Below, piece after piece: positions 45,467 to 53,981 of a DNA stretch of 64,000 nucleotides (its first letter is position 1; the number at the start of each line of letters is the position of its first letter). The notes beneath the pieces are model-generated. The model had not been told where the DNA came from. It made no database searches and saw nothing but the letters and a program-made list of their open reading frames with translations. The stretch spans positions 434,001 to 498,000 of the forward strand of contig NZ_JAJUXI010000002.1 in assembly GCF_021390515.1 (NCBI RefSeq). The letters are read 5' to 3'. The position numbers were made by a program, and so were the translations under genes. The DNA is from Dyadobacter sp. CY326. Its GTDB lineage: Bacteria > Bacteroidota > Bacteroidia > Cytophagales > Spirosomataceae.

Positions 45467-46921
45467 ATGACGACAGAATTTACAGCTGGAACTGTGATCA
45501 ATGTTTCTACGGAAACCGGCAAATTAAAGCGGCTGCTCATCCACAGCCCCGATCGCGGGCTGGGAAAAGTGGTTCCCAGCAAGGCCCAGGACTGGCTGTT
45601 TGAAGACATTGTGCATCTGGACACCATGCGGCGCGACGAATATGACTATTATGTAAAGCTCCTTTTATATTTCCTCGACCCGGAAAAAATCAAGGGAAAA
45701 CTGGCTGACATTGATGGCGATGTCACACGCTCATTTTTCATTCCAGGTGGGGAAAACTACTTTGCGTCTGAATGCGTGGTGGATGTGCAGAAACTCCTCG
45801 GCGAGATTCTCGAAAACGCCGAAGTCCGCGTAAAATTAACTGCTGCGATCTGTGGCATTGAGCGCTGTTCGTTCAAGGTTCAGGAGGAATTAAATGCCTT
45901 TGACCCGCATGAGCTTGCCCGGATTTTTATCTCCGGCTCCTATTCTGACAAGCGAATGCTGTTCGCGCCACTGCCTAATCTGATCTTTATGCGTGACATT
46001 GGCATTGTGATCAACGACCATATTTTGCTTAATAAACCTGCCAAAACTGCCCGGACGCGTGAGTCCATTCTGTCACAGTTTGTCTTCTTTTATCATCCCA
46101 TGTTTGCCAATGTCAAAGAGCGCATCATTGAGATTCCGGAAAATGAACGTCACTTTTTATTGCCAGACGATGAAAAAGCAAGTGATTTTCAACGCTGCAC
46201 GCTTGAAGGAGGCGATGTGATGATGGTCGCGCCGAATCACCTGGTGATCGGATGCAGCGAGCGGACGTCCCTTTATGCCGCGCAGCAAGTGATGAAATTA
46301 CTTTTTGGAAAAAATATTGTTTCCAAGATCACCATTGTGAAAATTCCGAAAAAGCGGGATTATATGCACATTGACACGATTTTTACACAGGTCAAGAAGA
46401 ATGTTTGGGTGCTCCTGGGATCACTTGCCCGCCTGGGCGACGAGGCAAAGAAGAAAGATTTGCTTCACTTCTTCGCGCCGCAGGACACAAATAAGGAATT
46501 CCGGATTATGCAGTTTACCAAAGACAATGTGCAGCAGCCAACGGAAATTGACAACCTGGAAGACTTGCTGACCTCAATCAGCGTCGACGATTTGGGCGTT
46601 AAAGAGCCAGTTAAATTTATTTATTCCGGAAACAACGAATTTCCTTATGGTGAGCGAGAGCAGTGGACGGATTCCTGCAACTTGCTGGCTTTAAACGATG
46701 GTGTGGTCGTGGGTTATGACAGAAATGACAAGACACTGGACGCGTTCAGAAAGCAGGGTTATCAGGTCATTAGTGCCAAAGATTTACTGCAAAAATTCGA
46801 GAATGACGAGCTGTCGCCCGACACATTGACCGACACTTTTATCACGCTTCCTTCTGCCGAGCTTTCCCGGGCACGCGGCGGCTCACATTGCATGAGCATG
46901 CCCATTGCGAGGGAATTTTAA
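45467..46921 (+). CDS. Arginine deiminase family protein
   Basis: The 484-residue protein has the guanidino-modifying fold motifs of arginine deiminases: FMRD (PNLIFMRDIGI), the CTLEGGDVMM acid region, HIDTIFT and the catalytic cysteine Cys475 in GGSHCMSMP. These enzymes convert arginine to citrulline and ammonia. The start is ATG 45467 (MTTEFTAGTVINV); a GTG at 45386 gives an unlikely basic extension. At 484 residues it is longer than classical ADI (about 410), with an insertion after the N-terminal core. It is followed 54 bp later by CtlX, so both enzymes may act in arginine/citrulline breakdown. Confidence 0.88.
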   Translation: MTTEFTAGTVINVSTETGKLKRLLIHSPDRGLGKVVPSKAQDWLFEDIVHLDTMRRDEYDYYVKLLLYFLDPEKIKGKLADIDGDVTRSFFIPGGENYFASECVVDVQKLLGEILENAEVRVKLTAAICGIERCSFKVQEELNAFDPHELARIFISGSYSDKRMLFAPLPNLIFMRDIGIVINDHILLNKPAKTARTRESILSQFVFFYHPMFANVKERIIEIPENERHFLLPDDEKASDFQRCTLEGGDVMMVAPNHLVIGCSERTSLYAAQQVMKLLFGKNIVSKITIVKIPKKRDYMHIDTIFTQVKKNVWVLLGSLARLGDEAKKKDLLHFFAPQDTNKEFRIMQFTKDNVQQPTEIDNLEDLLTSISVDDLGVKEPVKFIYSGNNEFPYGEREQWTDSCNLLALNDGVVVGYDRNDKTLDAFRKQGYQVISAKDLLQKFENDELSPDTLTDTFITLPSAELSRARGGSHCMSMPIAREF

Positions 46922-46975
46922 TATTGTATTCGCCGCGTTTCAATTGTAAATTGCATTGACTTAAATTCAACTCCT

Positions 46976-47932
46976 ATGCGCGTCATTACATCATCCGTCC
47001 AAACGCAGCCACAAGCCACCTCGCGGATCATGATGATCAGGCCGGTGCAGTTTGGCTTCAACAACGAAACCGCTGAAAGCAATGAATTTCAGCAGGACCT
47101 TTTCGCACACAACAACAGCGAAACAACCCGCCAGATCGCCAGGGAAGAGTTTGACCTCATGATCGATCAACTTGCAAAAGCTGGCATTGAGCTGCATATT
47201 TTTGACGATAATGATGAATTGCTTCGTCCGGATGCTGTTTTTGCAAATAACTGGGTCTCTTTTCACCAAAGCGGGAAAGTGGTCTTGTATCCGCTGATGG
47301 CCGAAAACCGACGGACGGAAAGACGTCCGGACATCATCGAAAGACTGAGTGAGCAATTTAAAATTGAGGAGATCATTGACCTGACTTATTTTGAAAAGGA
47401 AGGCAAGTTTCTGGAAGGAACGGGCAGCATGGTTTTCGACAGGCGTTATAAAATCGCTTATGCCTGCCTCTCCCCCCGCACACATCCCGAAGTGCTTGAT
47501 GCTTTTGCTGACGCATTGGGTTATGAAATTATTGCATTTTCTGCCTCAGACGAAAACGGCAAGCCTGTTTATCACACCAATGTGATCATGTGCGTCGGTG
47601 ATATTTTTGCTGTGATTTGTCTGGAAGCGATTAAAGATCCGGATGAGCGACAAATGGTGCGGGCCGCATTGGAAGAAACCAAAAAATACATCATTGAAAT
47701 AACATTGGATCAGGTGCGCCATTTCGCAGGAAATATGCTGTTTGTGCGCAACACCAAGGCTGAAAAGTTTTTGATCATGTCCACCCAAGCCTACGAGTCG
47801 CTGACCGATCATCAGCACCAGATTCTGAGCGATTATGCCCGGATTTTACACACCGATCTGAACATTATAGAGGGAAACGGCGGCGGATCGGCGCGTTGCA
47901 TGATGACGGAGATCCATTTGCCTATGAAGTGA
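46976..47932 (+). CDS. ctlX: Citrulline utilization hydrolase CtlX-type protein
   Basis: The 318-residue amidinotransferase-fold protein matches the CtlX family: the ARPVQF-like N-terminus (MMIRPVQFGFN), FANNWVSFH, EGTGSMVFDR and the catalytic Cys308 in GGGSARCMMTEIHLP. CtlX is linked to citrulline use in bacteria with ureide or arginine catabolism. It follows the ADI-like gene by 54 bp and the unit ends with a clear terminator. The biochemical product is inferred from the family name. Confidence 0.88.
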   Translation: MRVITSSVQTQPQATSRIMMIRPVQFGFNNETAESNEFQQDLFAHNNSETTRQIAREEFDLMIDQLAKAGIELHIFDDNDELLRPDAVFANNWVSFHQSGKVVLYPLMAENRRTERRPDIIERLSEQFKIEEIIDLTYFEKEGKFLEGTGSMVFDRRYKIAYACLSPRTHPEVLDAFADALGYEIIAFSASDENGKPVYHTNVIMCVGDIFAVICLEAIKDPDERQMVRAALEETKKYIIEITLDQVRHFAGNMLFVRNTKAEKFLIMSTQAYESLTDHQHQILSDYARILHTDLNIIEGNGGGSARCMMTEIHLPMK

Positions 47933-47946
47933 CCAATGGTTAAAAC

Positions 47947-47975
47947 AAAAATGCTCCCAAAAAAGGAGCATTTTT
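47947..47975. terminator. Terminator between ctlX and the charged lipoprotein gene
   Basis: AAAAATGCTCC (47947-47957) and GGAGCATTTTT (47965-47975) form an 11-bp stem with a 7-base loop and U-tracts in both directions, between convergent genes. Confidence 0.85.
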
Positions 47976-48000
47976 GAAATTCGTAACCCTAATAGAACAA

Positions 48001-48459
48001 TTAATCTCTGATATCAGCTTTCGCTTTTGCAATTTTCTCTTTTGTTTCTGCTTTGAAACCATCCCACTTTTCGGCAGTCTCGTCCTGAACATTTTTCCAG
48101 GAAGCTTTAAGATCTTCTTTTTCTTCGTTCAATTCTGCTTTGCGTGCTCTCCACTTTTCTTTTTCCTTATCCGTTGCTTTTTCCATTTTGGCGTCAGCAT
48201 CTTCTATTTTTTTATCAAGCTTGGCAACTGCTTCGTCGATCTCAGATTTCAATGATTCTTTATCTTCTTTCACTTTTGCTTCGAAGTCGTCACCAGCTTC
48301 TTTAATGTCTGATTTTGCTTCGGCAACATTGTCGTCCATGTCTTCTTTTGCCTCTTCAACTGTTTCATTTGCAGAATCTTTTGTTTTTTCTGAACAGCTG
48401 GTTAGGCTCAGCATGCCCATGGTCAACATTGCAGCAACCATCAAAGTGATCTTTTTCAT
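48001..48459 (-). CDS. Highly charged coiled-coil lipoprotein
   Basis: The 152-residue protein has a lipoprotein signal ending in SLTSCSEK (lipidated Cys22). The mature part is almost entirely Glu, Lys, Asp and Ala in a helical pattern with 7- and 11-residue periodicity, resembling apolipoprotein-like or YtxH-like helices. It is probably anchored in the outer or inner membrane with an extended helix in the periplasm. No function is known. It is a single gene, convergent with ctlX. Confidence 0.8.
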   Translation of the reverse strand: MKKITLMVAAMLTMGMLSLTSCSEKTKDSANETVEEAKEDMDDNVAEAKSDIKEAGDDFEAKVKEDKESLKSEIDEAVAKLDKKIEDADAKMEKATDKEKEKWRARKAELNEEKEDLKASWKNVQDETAEKWDGFKAETKEKIAKAKADIRD

Positions 48460-48512
48460 AACTGGGTGTTTAATTTTTAGTGTTTACTTTTAAGCTATTC
48501 CCTTACAAATTC

Positions 48513-48615
48513 TTCTACAAAAAACTTGCCAGACCACTATACGGCGTATATGCATGACTTTGTAGAATTTTATGGGCAATGTCACGAATGCCGAATACGC
48601 GGCATTGATTTTTTG
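48513..48615 (+). ncRNA. Structured region with terminator-like end: possible small RNA or leader
   Basis: TTCTACAAA (48513-48521) pairs perfectly with TTTGTAGAA (48559-48567). Downstream, AATGCCG (48587-48593) and CGGCATT (48600-48606) form a hairpin followed by GATTTTTT, a terminator on the plus strand. GCGTAT (48544-48549) can pair with ATACGC (48595-48600), which would break that hairpin. No plus-strand gene ends here, so it is either a small RNA or an attenuating leader of the TonB receptor gene. Confidence 0.4.
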
Positions 48616-48670
48616 TATAGTCGCACCTGAACTTCGTTTCTGCCTTCCAAGTTAATGCTGGTAAATTCCT

Positions 48671-48700
48671 TTGTATAATTCCTTTTAGTGATCAGATTTG
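48671..48700 (+). promoter_or_regulatory. Candidate promoter for the TonB receptor gene
   Basis: TTG (48671-48673) and CAGATTTG (48693-48700) are spaced by 19 bp, as in the TTG-N19-TAnnTTTG consensus, with one mismatch in the -7 box. If used, the upstream hairpins would lie outside the mRNA. Confidence 0.35.
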
Positions 48701-48728
48701 TATTTTATTAATAGCATCCCACTCGTTT

Positions 48729-50801
48729 ATGTTGAAATATTACGTTCCTAGCCTTTTAATAAGCTTCTTGATTTTTAATAATCCGGGAAAGGCGATTGCC
48801 CAAAGCGACTCCCTAACCGCCCGGAATTTGGAAGAAGTCACCGTAAATGCGTTCGAATCGAGAAGGAATCCGCTGTCGACGACGGCAACGGTTGCCCTTA
48901 TCAATCCGAGAACACTCGAACGATTTTCCACAACCACCTGGGCGAATGCGGTTAACACCATTCCGGGCGTGAAAATGGAGGAGCGCTCGCCGGGCAGTTA
49001 TCGGTTTTCGGTGCGTGGAAGTTTGATTCGCTCTCCTTTCGGTGTCAGGAACGTGAAATTTTACTGGAATGGAATCCCATTTACGGATGCGAGCGGCAAC
49101 ACACCATTGAATTCTCTGGATTATGGTGCGGTGCAAAATATGGAAATCATCAAAGGCCCAGGAAGCAGCATTTACGGCGCGGGGACGGGCGGTGTTGTGT
49201 TGCTTCAAAGTCGGACGGATAACAATGCTACGAACCGGATTGAGCAGAGTGTGAGTTTTGGTAAATATGGTTTCCAAAGCAGAAACTCAACGGTTCAGGT
49301 AGGCGACGTCTCCATTCAATATGGTCATAGCGAGCAAGATGGCTATCGCAATCACAGTCAAATGGCGAGGGATGCGATCCGTTTCACATCGTCTTCCAAG
49401 TTGGGAGAAAGAGGAAACCTTTCGCTGTTGGGAATGTATTCTGACCTTTATTACGAAACGCCGGGCGGCATTAATCTTGCCCAATATCAGAGAGATCCCA
49501 AACTAGCCAGACAATCCACGCCAACCGTTTCGGGAAGCGAGGCGCAGCAAGCCGCGATATATACCAAACTCGCCTTAATCGGTGGAAATTACACATTACA
49601 GCTTTCAGACAGCTGGACACAATCCAATGCATTATATCTGACTTACACAGATTTTGCCAATCCATTCATTTCCAATTACGAAAAACGGGATGAAAATGGC
49701 ATTGGCGGAAGGAATATTTGGCAAAACCGCGCGCAGATTGGCGAAGTGCGGACAAATTGGACAACAGGTTTTGAATGGCAATATGGAAAATCGGCGCAGC
49801 GCAATTATGACAACATTGGCGGTAGGCCGGATAAGCAACAGACCGTGGAAGACATCCGCACCACGGCACTTACAGTTTTCAGCCAGCTCGAAGCAGTGGT
49901 TTTCTCAGATCTGACATTGAGCGCAGGGGCCAGTTACAACACTTTGAAATATAAATACGAACGCTTTTTCGCATTGCCGTACAGCAAGGAAGAGCGGAAA
50001 TTTGACGGAATTTTTGTTCCAAGATTTGCAGCAAATAAGGTTATAGCAAAAAATTGGGCACTCATTGCATCTTACAGCGGCGGTTATTCCCCTCCCACAT
50101 TGCAGGAAGTGCGGCCGTCGGCTGGCGGTTTTCGAAGCGACTTGGAAGCTGAAAAAGGCATGAACACGGAATTTGGCATCAGAAAAGTCGGCAAAGTGCT
50201 TACCGGAGAAATCAGCGTTTATCATTTTGGTTTGAAAGAAACCATTGTGCGCAGGACCGATGAGGCTGGCGCTGAGTTTTTTATCAATGCCGGAAAAACA
50301 AAACAAAACGGTCTGGAATGGACAGTTGCCTATGAACTTCTTTCCGATCCACAACTTCCGTTAATGCTCAAATTGTGGAACTCGGGAACGGCGACGAAAT
50401 ACACTTTTGAAAACTTGCAGCAGGCGGAGGTCGATTTGAGCGGCAAACGCATTCCGGGCATTCCGAAGTTCTCCCAAACTTCCGGTTTGGACGCCTTGTT
50501 CAAATATGGATTTTCGGCTTTTGTAACTTATCAGCACGGCAGTTCGTTTTATTTAAATGACGCCAACACAGTCGAAAACACACCTTATAACCAATGGATT
50601 GCACGTGTAAGCTGGAAAAAAAGCTGGGGACAGCATTTGTACAGCGAATTGTCGGCCTCGGCAGAAAAAGTCCATGCGGGCATTTACAGCCTGGGTTATG
50701 ACTTGAATGCATTTGGTAACCGTTATTACAACAGCGCGCCGAAAGACAATTTGTGGGTTGGCGTGAAGGTTGGCTGGGAATGGCAGAAAAACTCTAAATA
50801 A
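48729..50801 (+). CDS. TonB-dependent outer-membrane receptor
   Basis: The 690-residue protein has a signal peptide (to about residue 25). Next comes a short TonB-box-like segment (NLEEVTVNAFE), a plug domain (TWANAVNTIPGVKMEERSPG, MEIIKGPGSSIYGAGTGGVVLL) and a C-terminal beta-barrel ending in an aromatic VGVKVGWEWQKN. There is no N-terminal carboxypeptidase-like domain, so it resembles iron-siderophore or cobalamin receptors rather than SusC. It imports a ligand across the outer membrane using TonB energy. Its stop codon shares one base with the hemW start, an unusual pairing that hints at heme or iron metabolism. Ligand unknown. Confidence 0.92.
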   Translation: MLKYYVPSLLISFLIFNNPGKAIAQSDSLTARNLEEVTVNAFESRRNPLSTTATVALINPRTLERFSTTTWANAVNTIPGVKMEERSPGSYRFSVRGSLIRSPFGVRNVKFYWNGIPFTDASGNTPLNSLDYGAVQNMEIIKGPGSSIYGAGTGGVVLLQSRTDNNATNRIEQSVSFGKYGFQSRNSTVQVGDVSIQYGHSEQDGYRNHSQMARDAIRFTSSSKLGERGNLSLLGMYSDLYYETPGGINLAQYQRDPKLARQSTPTVSGSEAQQAAIYTKLALIGGNYTLQLSDSWTQSNALYLTYTDFANPFISNYEKRDENGIGGRNIWQNRAQIGEVRTNWTTGFEWQYGKSAQRNYDNIGGRPDKQQTVEDIRTTALTVFSQLEAVVFSDLTLSAGASYNTLKYKYERFFALPYSKEERKFDGIFVPRFAANKVIAKNWALIASYSGGYSPPTLQEVRPSAGGFRSDLEAEKGMNTEFGIRKVGKVLTGEISVYHFGLKETIVRRTDEAGAEFFINAGKTKQNGLEWTVAYELLSDPQLPLMLKLWNSGTATKYTFENLQQAEVDLSGKRIPGIPKFSQTSGLDALFKYGFSAFVTYQHGSSFYLNDANTVENTPYNQWIARVSWKKSWGQHLYSELSASAEKVHAGIYSLGYDLNAFGNRYYNSAPKDNLWVGVKVGWEWQKNSK

Positions 50802-51931
50802 TGCATTTGTATCTTCACATTCCCTTTTGCAGACAGGCTTGCCATTATTGCGACTTCCATTTCAGCACCAACACATCCAATAAGCGGGCTATTGTGGAAG
50901 CGATAGCCCAGGAAATCCTCCTTCGAAAAAATTACCTGCCTCACGCGCCCATCGAAACCATTTATTTCGGCGGAGGCACTCCTTCCCTGCTTGACGCCGC
51001 GGAACTAAACTTATTATTAAACACTATTCATAAGCATTTCCAGGTTGAGCCCGATGCGGAGATCACGCTGGAAGCCAATCCGGACGATTTAAATGCGGAT
51101 AAGCTGCACCAGCTTAACAATGCGGGCATTAACAGACTGAGCATTGGCATTCAATCTTTTCACGAACCGCATTTGAAGTTTCTCAACAGGGTTCATTCTG
51201 CCACAGAAGCGGAACAGTCGGTCAAAACGGCTCAGGAAATTGGGATTACGAATATTTCCATTGATCTGATTTACGCCATTCCCGCACCGGATCACAGCAT
51301 TCTCGTTTCAGATATGCAACAGGCTTTTGCATTGGACATTGCGCATATTTCAGCCTATTGCCTTACCATTGAGCCACAAACGGCTTTTGGAAGCTGGCTT
51401 AAAAAGAAAAAGATCAAGCCCATTGACGAGGAGTTTGCTGCGCAGCAATTTGAAATATTGGTAAAGTCGCTGGCAGCGCATGGTTATGAGCAATATGAGA
51501 TCTCCAATTTCGCAAGAAATGGCTTTTACAGCATGCATAACAGCTCTTATTGGAAGCAACGGCCGTACTTGGGCGTTGGGCCAAGTGCACATTCTTACAA
51601 TGGAACAAGCAGGGAATACAATGTTTCGAACAACGCGCGCTATCTGGAAGCCATTCAAAAACAGATCATTCCAGCGACTTATGAGTTGCTTTCCATTGCG
51701 GATCAAACCAACGAATATTTACTGACTGGCCTTCGGACGAAATGGGGCGTAAACAAGGCAAAACTTCAAACATTGTCTGATGGCGCCTTTGTAAAAACCC
51801 ATGAGAAGGAATTGCAAAAATTGAAGGAGAAAAACTGGATCCGCGAAGACATTGAATCGTTGTTTTTGACAGAATCGGGGAAGCTTTTTGCTGACAGGAT
51901 CGCCAGCGATCTTTTTATTGAAGAATCGTAG
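50801..51931 (+). CDS. hemW: Radical SAM heme chaperone HemW
   Basis: The 376-residue protein has the radical SAM CxxxCxxC motif at Cys10, Cys14 and Cys17 (FCRQACHYCDFH) and the following YFGGGTPSLL block. The later GFYSMHNSSYW region and C-terminal winged-helix part match HemW rather than the heme-synthesis enzyme HemN. HemW binds heme and hands it to membrane cytochromes. It is translationally coupled to the TonB receptor (TAATG). Confidence 0.93.
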   Translation: MHLYLHIPFCRQACHYCDFHFSTNTSNKRAIVEAIAQEILLRKNYLPHAPIETIYFGGGTPSLLDAAELNLLLNTIHKHFQVEPDAEITLEANPDDLNADKLHQLNNAGINRLSIGIQSFHEPHLKFLNRVHSATEAEQSVKTAQEIGITNISIDLIYAIPAPDHSILVSDMQQAFALDIAHISAYCLTIEPQTAFGSWLKKKKIKPIDEEFAAQQFEILVKSLAAHGYEQYEISNFARNGFYSMHNSSYWKQRPYLGVGPSAHSYNGTSREYNVSNNARYLEAIQKQIIPATYELLSIADQTNEYLLTGLRTKWGVNKAKLQTLSDGAFVKTHEKELQKLKEKNWIREDIESLFLTESGKLFADRIASDLFIEES

Positions 51932-51941
51932 TTTTTATTTA

Positions 51942-51968
51942 CCGGACGAGCTTTTGGAGCCCGCCCGG
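51942..51968. terminator. Possible terminator between hemW and the OsmC gene
   Basis: CCGGACGAGCT (51942-51952) and AGCCCGCCCGG (51958-51968) pair with two mismatches between convergent genes. T-rich flanks are weak on the plus strand. Confidence 0.4.
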
Positions 51969-51981
51969 CATATTTTGCTTA

Positions 51982-52401
51982 TTAAAGCAACTCAGCGTCC
52001 AATGTAATTTCCGCATTCAGCAATTGTGAAATCGGACATTCTTTTTTAGCCTTATCAGCGATCTCTGCGAATTGTTCAGCAGAAACACCCGGCACTGTTG
52101 CTTTCAATTGAATCGCGCTTTTTGTAACCTGTCCTTTTGCAGGATCCAATGTTACAGTTGCCGTTGCATTCAACTCGTCGGCTGTAAAACCCGCTGCATT
52201 CAGCTCAAAGCTAAGTTTCATTGCAAAACAGCTTGCGTGAGCCGCTGCGATCAGTTCCTCAGGATTGGTCCCTTTTCCCTCAGCAAAACGGGTGTTGAAC
52301 GAATATTGCGTATTTTCCAACACCGTGCTTTGTGTGCTAACTGTTCCGGTTCCTTCTTTTCCAGTTCCCTTCCAAACGGCGGTTGCTTTACGGTTAATCA
52401 T
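51982..52401 (-). CDS. OsmC family peroxidase
   Basis: The 139-residue protein has the two redox cysteines of the OsmC/Ohr family: Cys58 in AAAHASCFAM and Cys122 in KKECPISQLL. The length and the GTNPEELIAAAHASC segment favour the OsmC subgroup over Ohr. It reduces organic hydroperoxides using a dithiol donor. The gene is single, convergent with hemW, and no dedicated regulator gene is adjacent. Confidence 0.92.
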   Translation of the reverse strand: MINRKATAVWKGTGKEGTGTVSTQSTVLENTQYSFNTRFAEGKGTNPEELIAAAHASCFAMKLSFELNAAGFTADELNATATVTLDPAKGQVTKSAIQLKATVPGVSAEQFAEIADKAKKECPISQLLNAEITLDAELL

Positions 52402-52674
52402 ATAAATGTTTTTTTAGAGTTAAAATTTAATCCTTATAGTCGGATCGTTTCATCGAAAAGTAGCAAGCATAACCGATTTACGCAAATTATTAAATTAATA
52501 TAGCGTGCAATAAAGCGGCTTCTTACCTTGTTCCTCACTATGGCATTGATCCGCGCGGCATGTGTCTTTTCGTTAAGAATTGTTAACAGACAGCCTTGGC
52601 ATTAAACTTTACTGCTGCGTACACATCTAAAAACCATATTACAATCCATAATTTCAATTTAATCTATTAAAACC

Positions 52675-53220
52675 ATGAAAAAGATACTTTTTCCCCTTCT
52701 GCTCGCTGTAACTGTATTATTTCAAAGCTGCGAAGGACCGGAAGGACCGCAGGGCCCCACCGGAGATGCAATCGTAGGGACGACTTTTGACCTCGTAGAT
52801 GTGGATTTCCTTGCCGCTGATGATTATCAGTTTGGCCTAACCTTCGCAGACGCTAAACTTGGTGTGGAAGTCCTTGAATCGGATGCCGTGCTGGTTTACA
52901 TTGACTGGGAAGACACAGACGTCAACGGACAAACTTTGAAAAGTTACCGCTTACTGCCTCAGACTGCATTCCTTCCCAATGGCATCCTGACTTACAATTT
53001 CGACAGGACATCCCGTGACTTCTCCGTATTTCTGGATGGAACCGTTAACCTGGCCAATGTTCCGGCAACTTACACGAGAGATCAAAACTTCCGTGTTGTG
53101 ATTATCCCATCGGATTTCGCATTGCGCACGGCTGGAACAGTTGATTACAGCGACTATAATGCGGTTGTAAAAGCATATAATATTGACGAATCAAACATCC
53201 GCAAGATCTCATTGAAATAG
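52675..53220 (+). CDS. Lipoprotein with a short collagen-like segment
   Basis: The 181-residue protein has a lipoprotein signal with lipobox ending at Cys19 (LFQSCEG). Right after the cysteine come collagen-like Gly-X-Y repeats (EGPEGPQGPTGDA), followed by a beta-rich domain of about 150 residues. Many Bacteroidota surface lipoproteins share this layout, with the Gly-X-Y stretch acting as a stalk; the domain function is unknown. An upstream GTTAA-N6-TTAAC inverted repeat at 52572-52587 may be regulatory. A good terminator follows the gene. Confidence 0.82.
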   Translation: MKKILFPLLLAVTVLFQSCEGPEGPQGPTGDAIVGTTFDLVDVDFLAADDYQFGLTFADAKLGVEVLESDAVLVYIDWEDTDVNGQTLKSYRLLPQTAFLPNGILTYNFDRTSRDFSVFLDGTVNLANVPATYTRDQNFRVVIIPSDFALRTAGTVDYSDYNAVVKAYNIDESNIRKISLK

Positions 53221-53265
53221 GCACAATATTTTAATGTGCATTGTGATTCTGAGATTTTTTTTATA

Positions 53266-53291
53266 AAATCCGGTAAATATTTGCCGGATTT
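53266..53291 (+). terminator. Terminator of the collagen-like lipoprotein gene
   Basis: AAATCCGG (53266-53273) and CCGGATTT (53284-53291) form a stem with an A/T loop that can pair further, followed by TATTTTT. Confidence 0.7.
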
Positions 53292-53305
53292 ATTTTTACC
53301 AAAGT

Positions 53306-53926
53306 ATGAGACGCGTTATAAACACACTCGGGTTAATGTTGCTGTTGGGTTCTTTTGCATTTGCGCAAGACTTTAAACAAGAGACAGATAAGTATCGAAA
53401 AAAGTACAAAGAAGAATTTTTACACGCCGCCAACTCTCCGTTGAAAGCGGTGGATCTACCCTTTTTACAATTTTATGAGCCTGATTCTTCGTTTCGGGTG
53501 GTGGCAAAGTTTGAAAAAAGTCGTGGGCAATCTTTCGAAATGCCCACTTACAGCGGAGTAAATAAAACTTATGTAAAATACGGCAAGCTGAAATTCAGGC
53601 TGCATGGCAGAAAGCAAACATTGACCGTTTACAGAAGCCTGAGTTTGCAATCGCTTGCCAAATACAAAGACTATCTTTTTATTCCGTTTAAAGACAAAAC
53701 CAATGGTGACGAATCTTATGGCGGCGGTCGTTACATTGACTTGAAAACAACCGATATCAAGAACAACACATTGATACTGGATTTCAACAAAGCTTATAAT
53801 CCTTACTGTGCTTACAGCGACGGTTACAACTGCCCGATTCCGCCAAGCCCAAACCACTTGCCGGTGGCAATCTTGGCAGGCGAAAAGAAATTCGGAAAAG
53901 ACCATCAGCAAGCCACATTGAAATAG
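53306..53926 (+). CDS. DUF1684 protein, exported
   Basis: The 206-residue protein has a signal peptide (MRRVINTLGLMLLLGSFAFA) and a full DUF1684 domain: YGKLKFRLHGRKQTLTVYRS, YGGGRYIDLKTTDI and LDFNKAYNPYCAYSDGYNCPIPP. It is a paralog of the protein at 5033, with the same C-terminal core but a cleavable rather than anchoring N-terminus. Function is unknown. It has its own terminators on both sides, so it is a single-gene unit. Confidence 0.87.
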   Translation: MRRVINTLGLMLLLGSFAFAQDFKQETDKYRKKYKEEFLHAANSPLKAVDLPFLQFYEPDSSFRVVAKFEKSRGQSFEMPTYSGVNKTYVKYGKLKFRLHGRKQTLTVYRSLSLQSLAKYKDYLFIPFKDKTNGDESYGGGRYIDLKTTDIKNNTLILDFNKAYNPYCAYSDGYNCPIPPSPNHLPVAILAGEKKFGKDHQQATLK

Positions 53927-53929
53927 CAT

Positions 53930-53967
53930 AAAAAAAGTCCCGATCTGCACAGATCGGGACTTTTTTT
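53930..53967. terminator. Strong bidirectional terminator
   Basis: Arms at 53930-53946 and 53951-53967 (core AGTCCCGATCT / AGATCGGGACT) pair over 17 bp with a GCAC loop, with A- and T-runs at the ends, between convergent genes. Confidence 0.9.
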
Positions 53968-53981
53968 GCGATGATAAACTT

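Noticed and set aside
52572..52587. GTTAA-N6-TTAAC inverted repeat in the OsmC/lipoprotein divergent region
   Set aside because: Five-bp arms of A/T-rich sequence can arise by chance; noted only in the lipoprotein entry.
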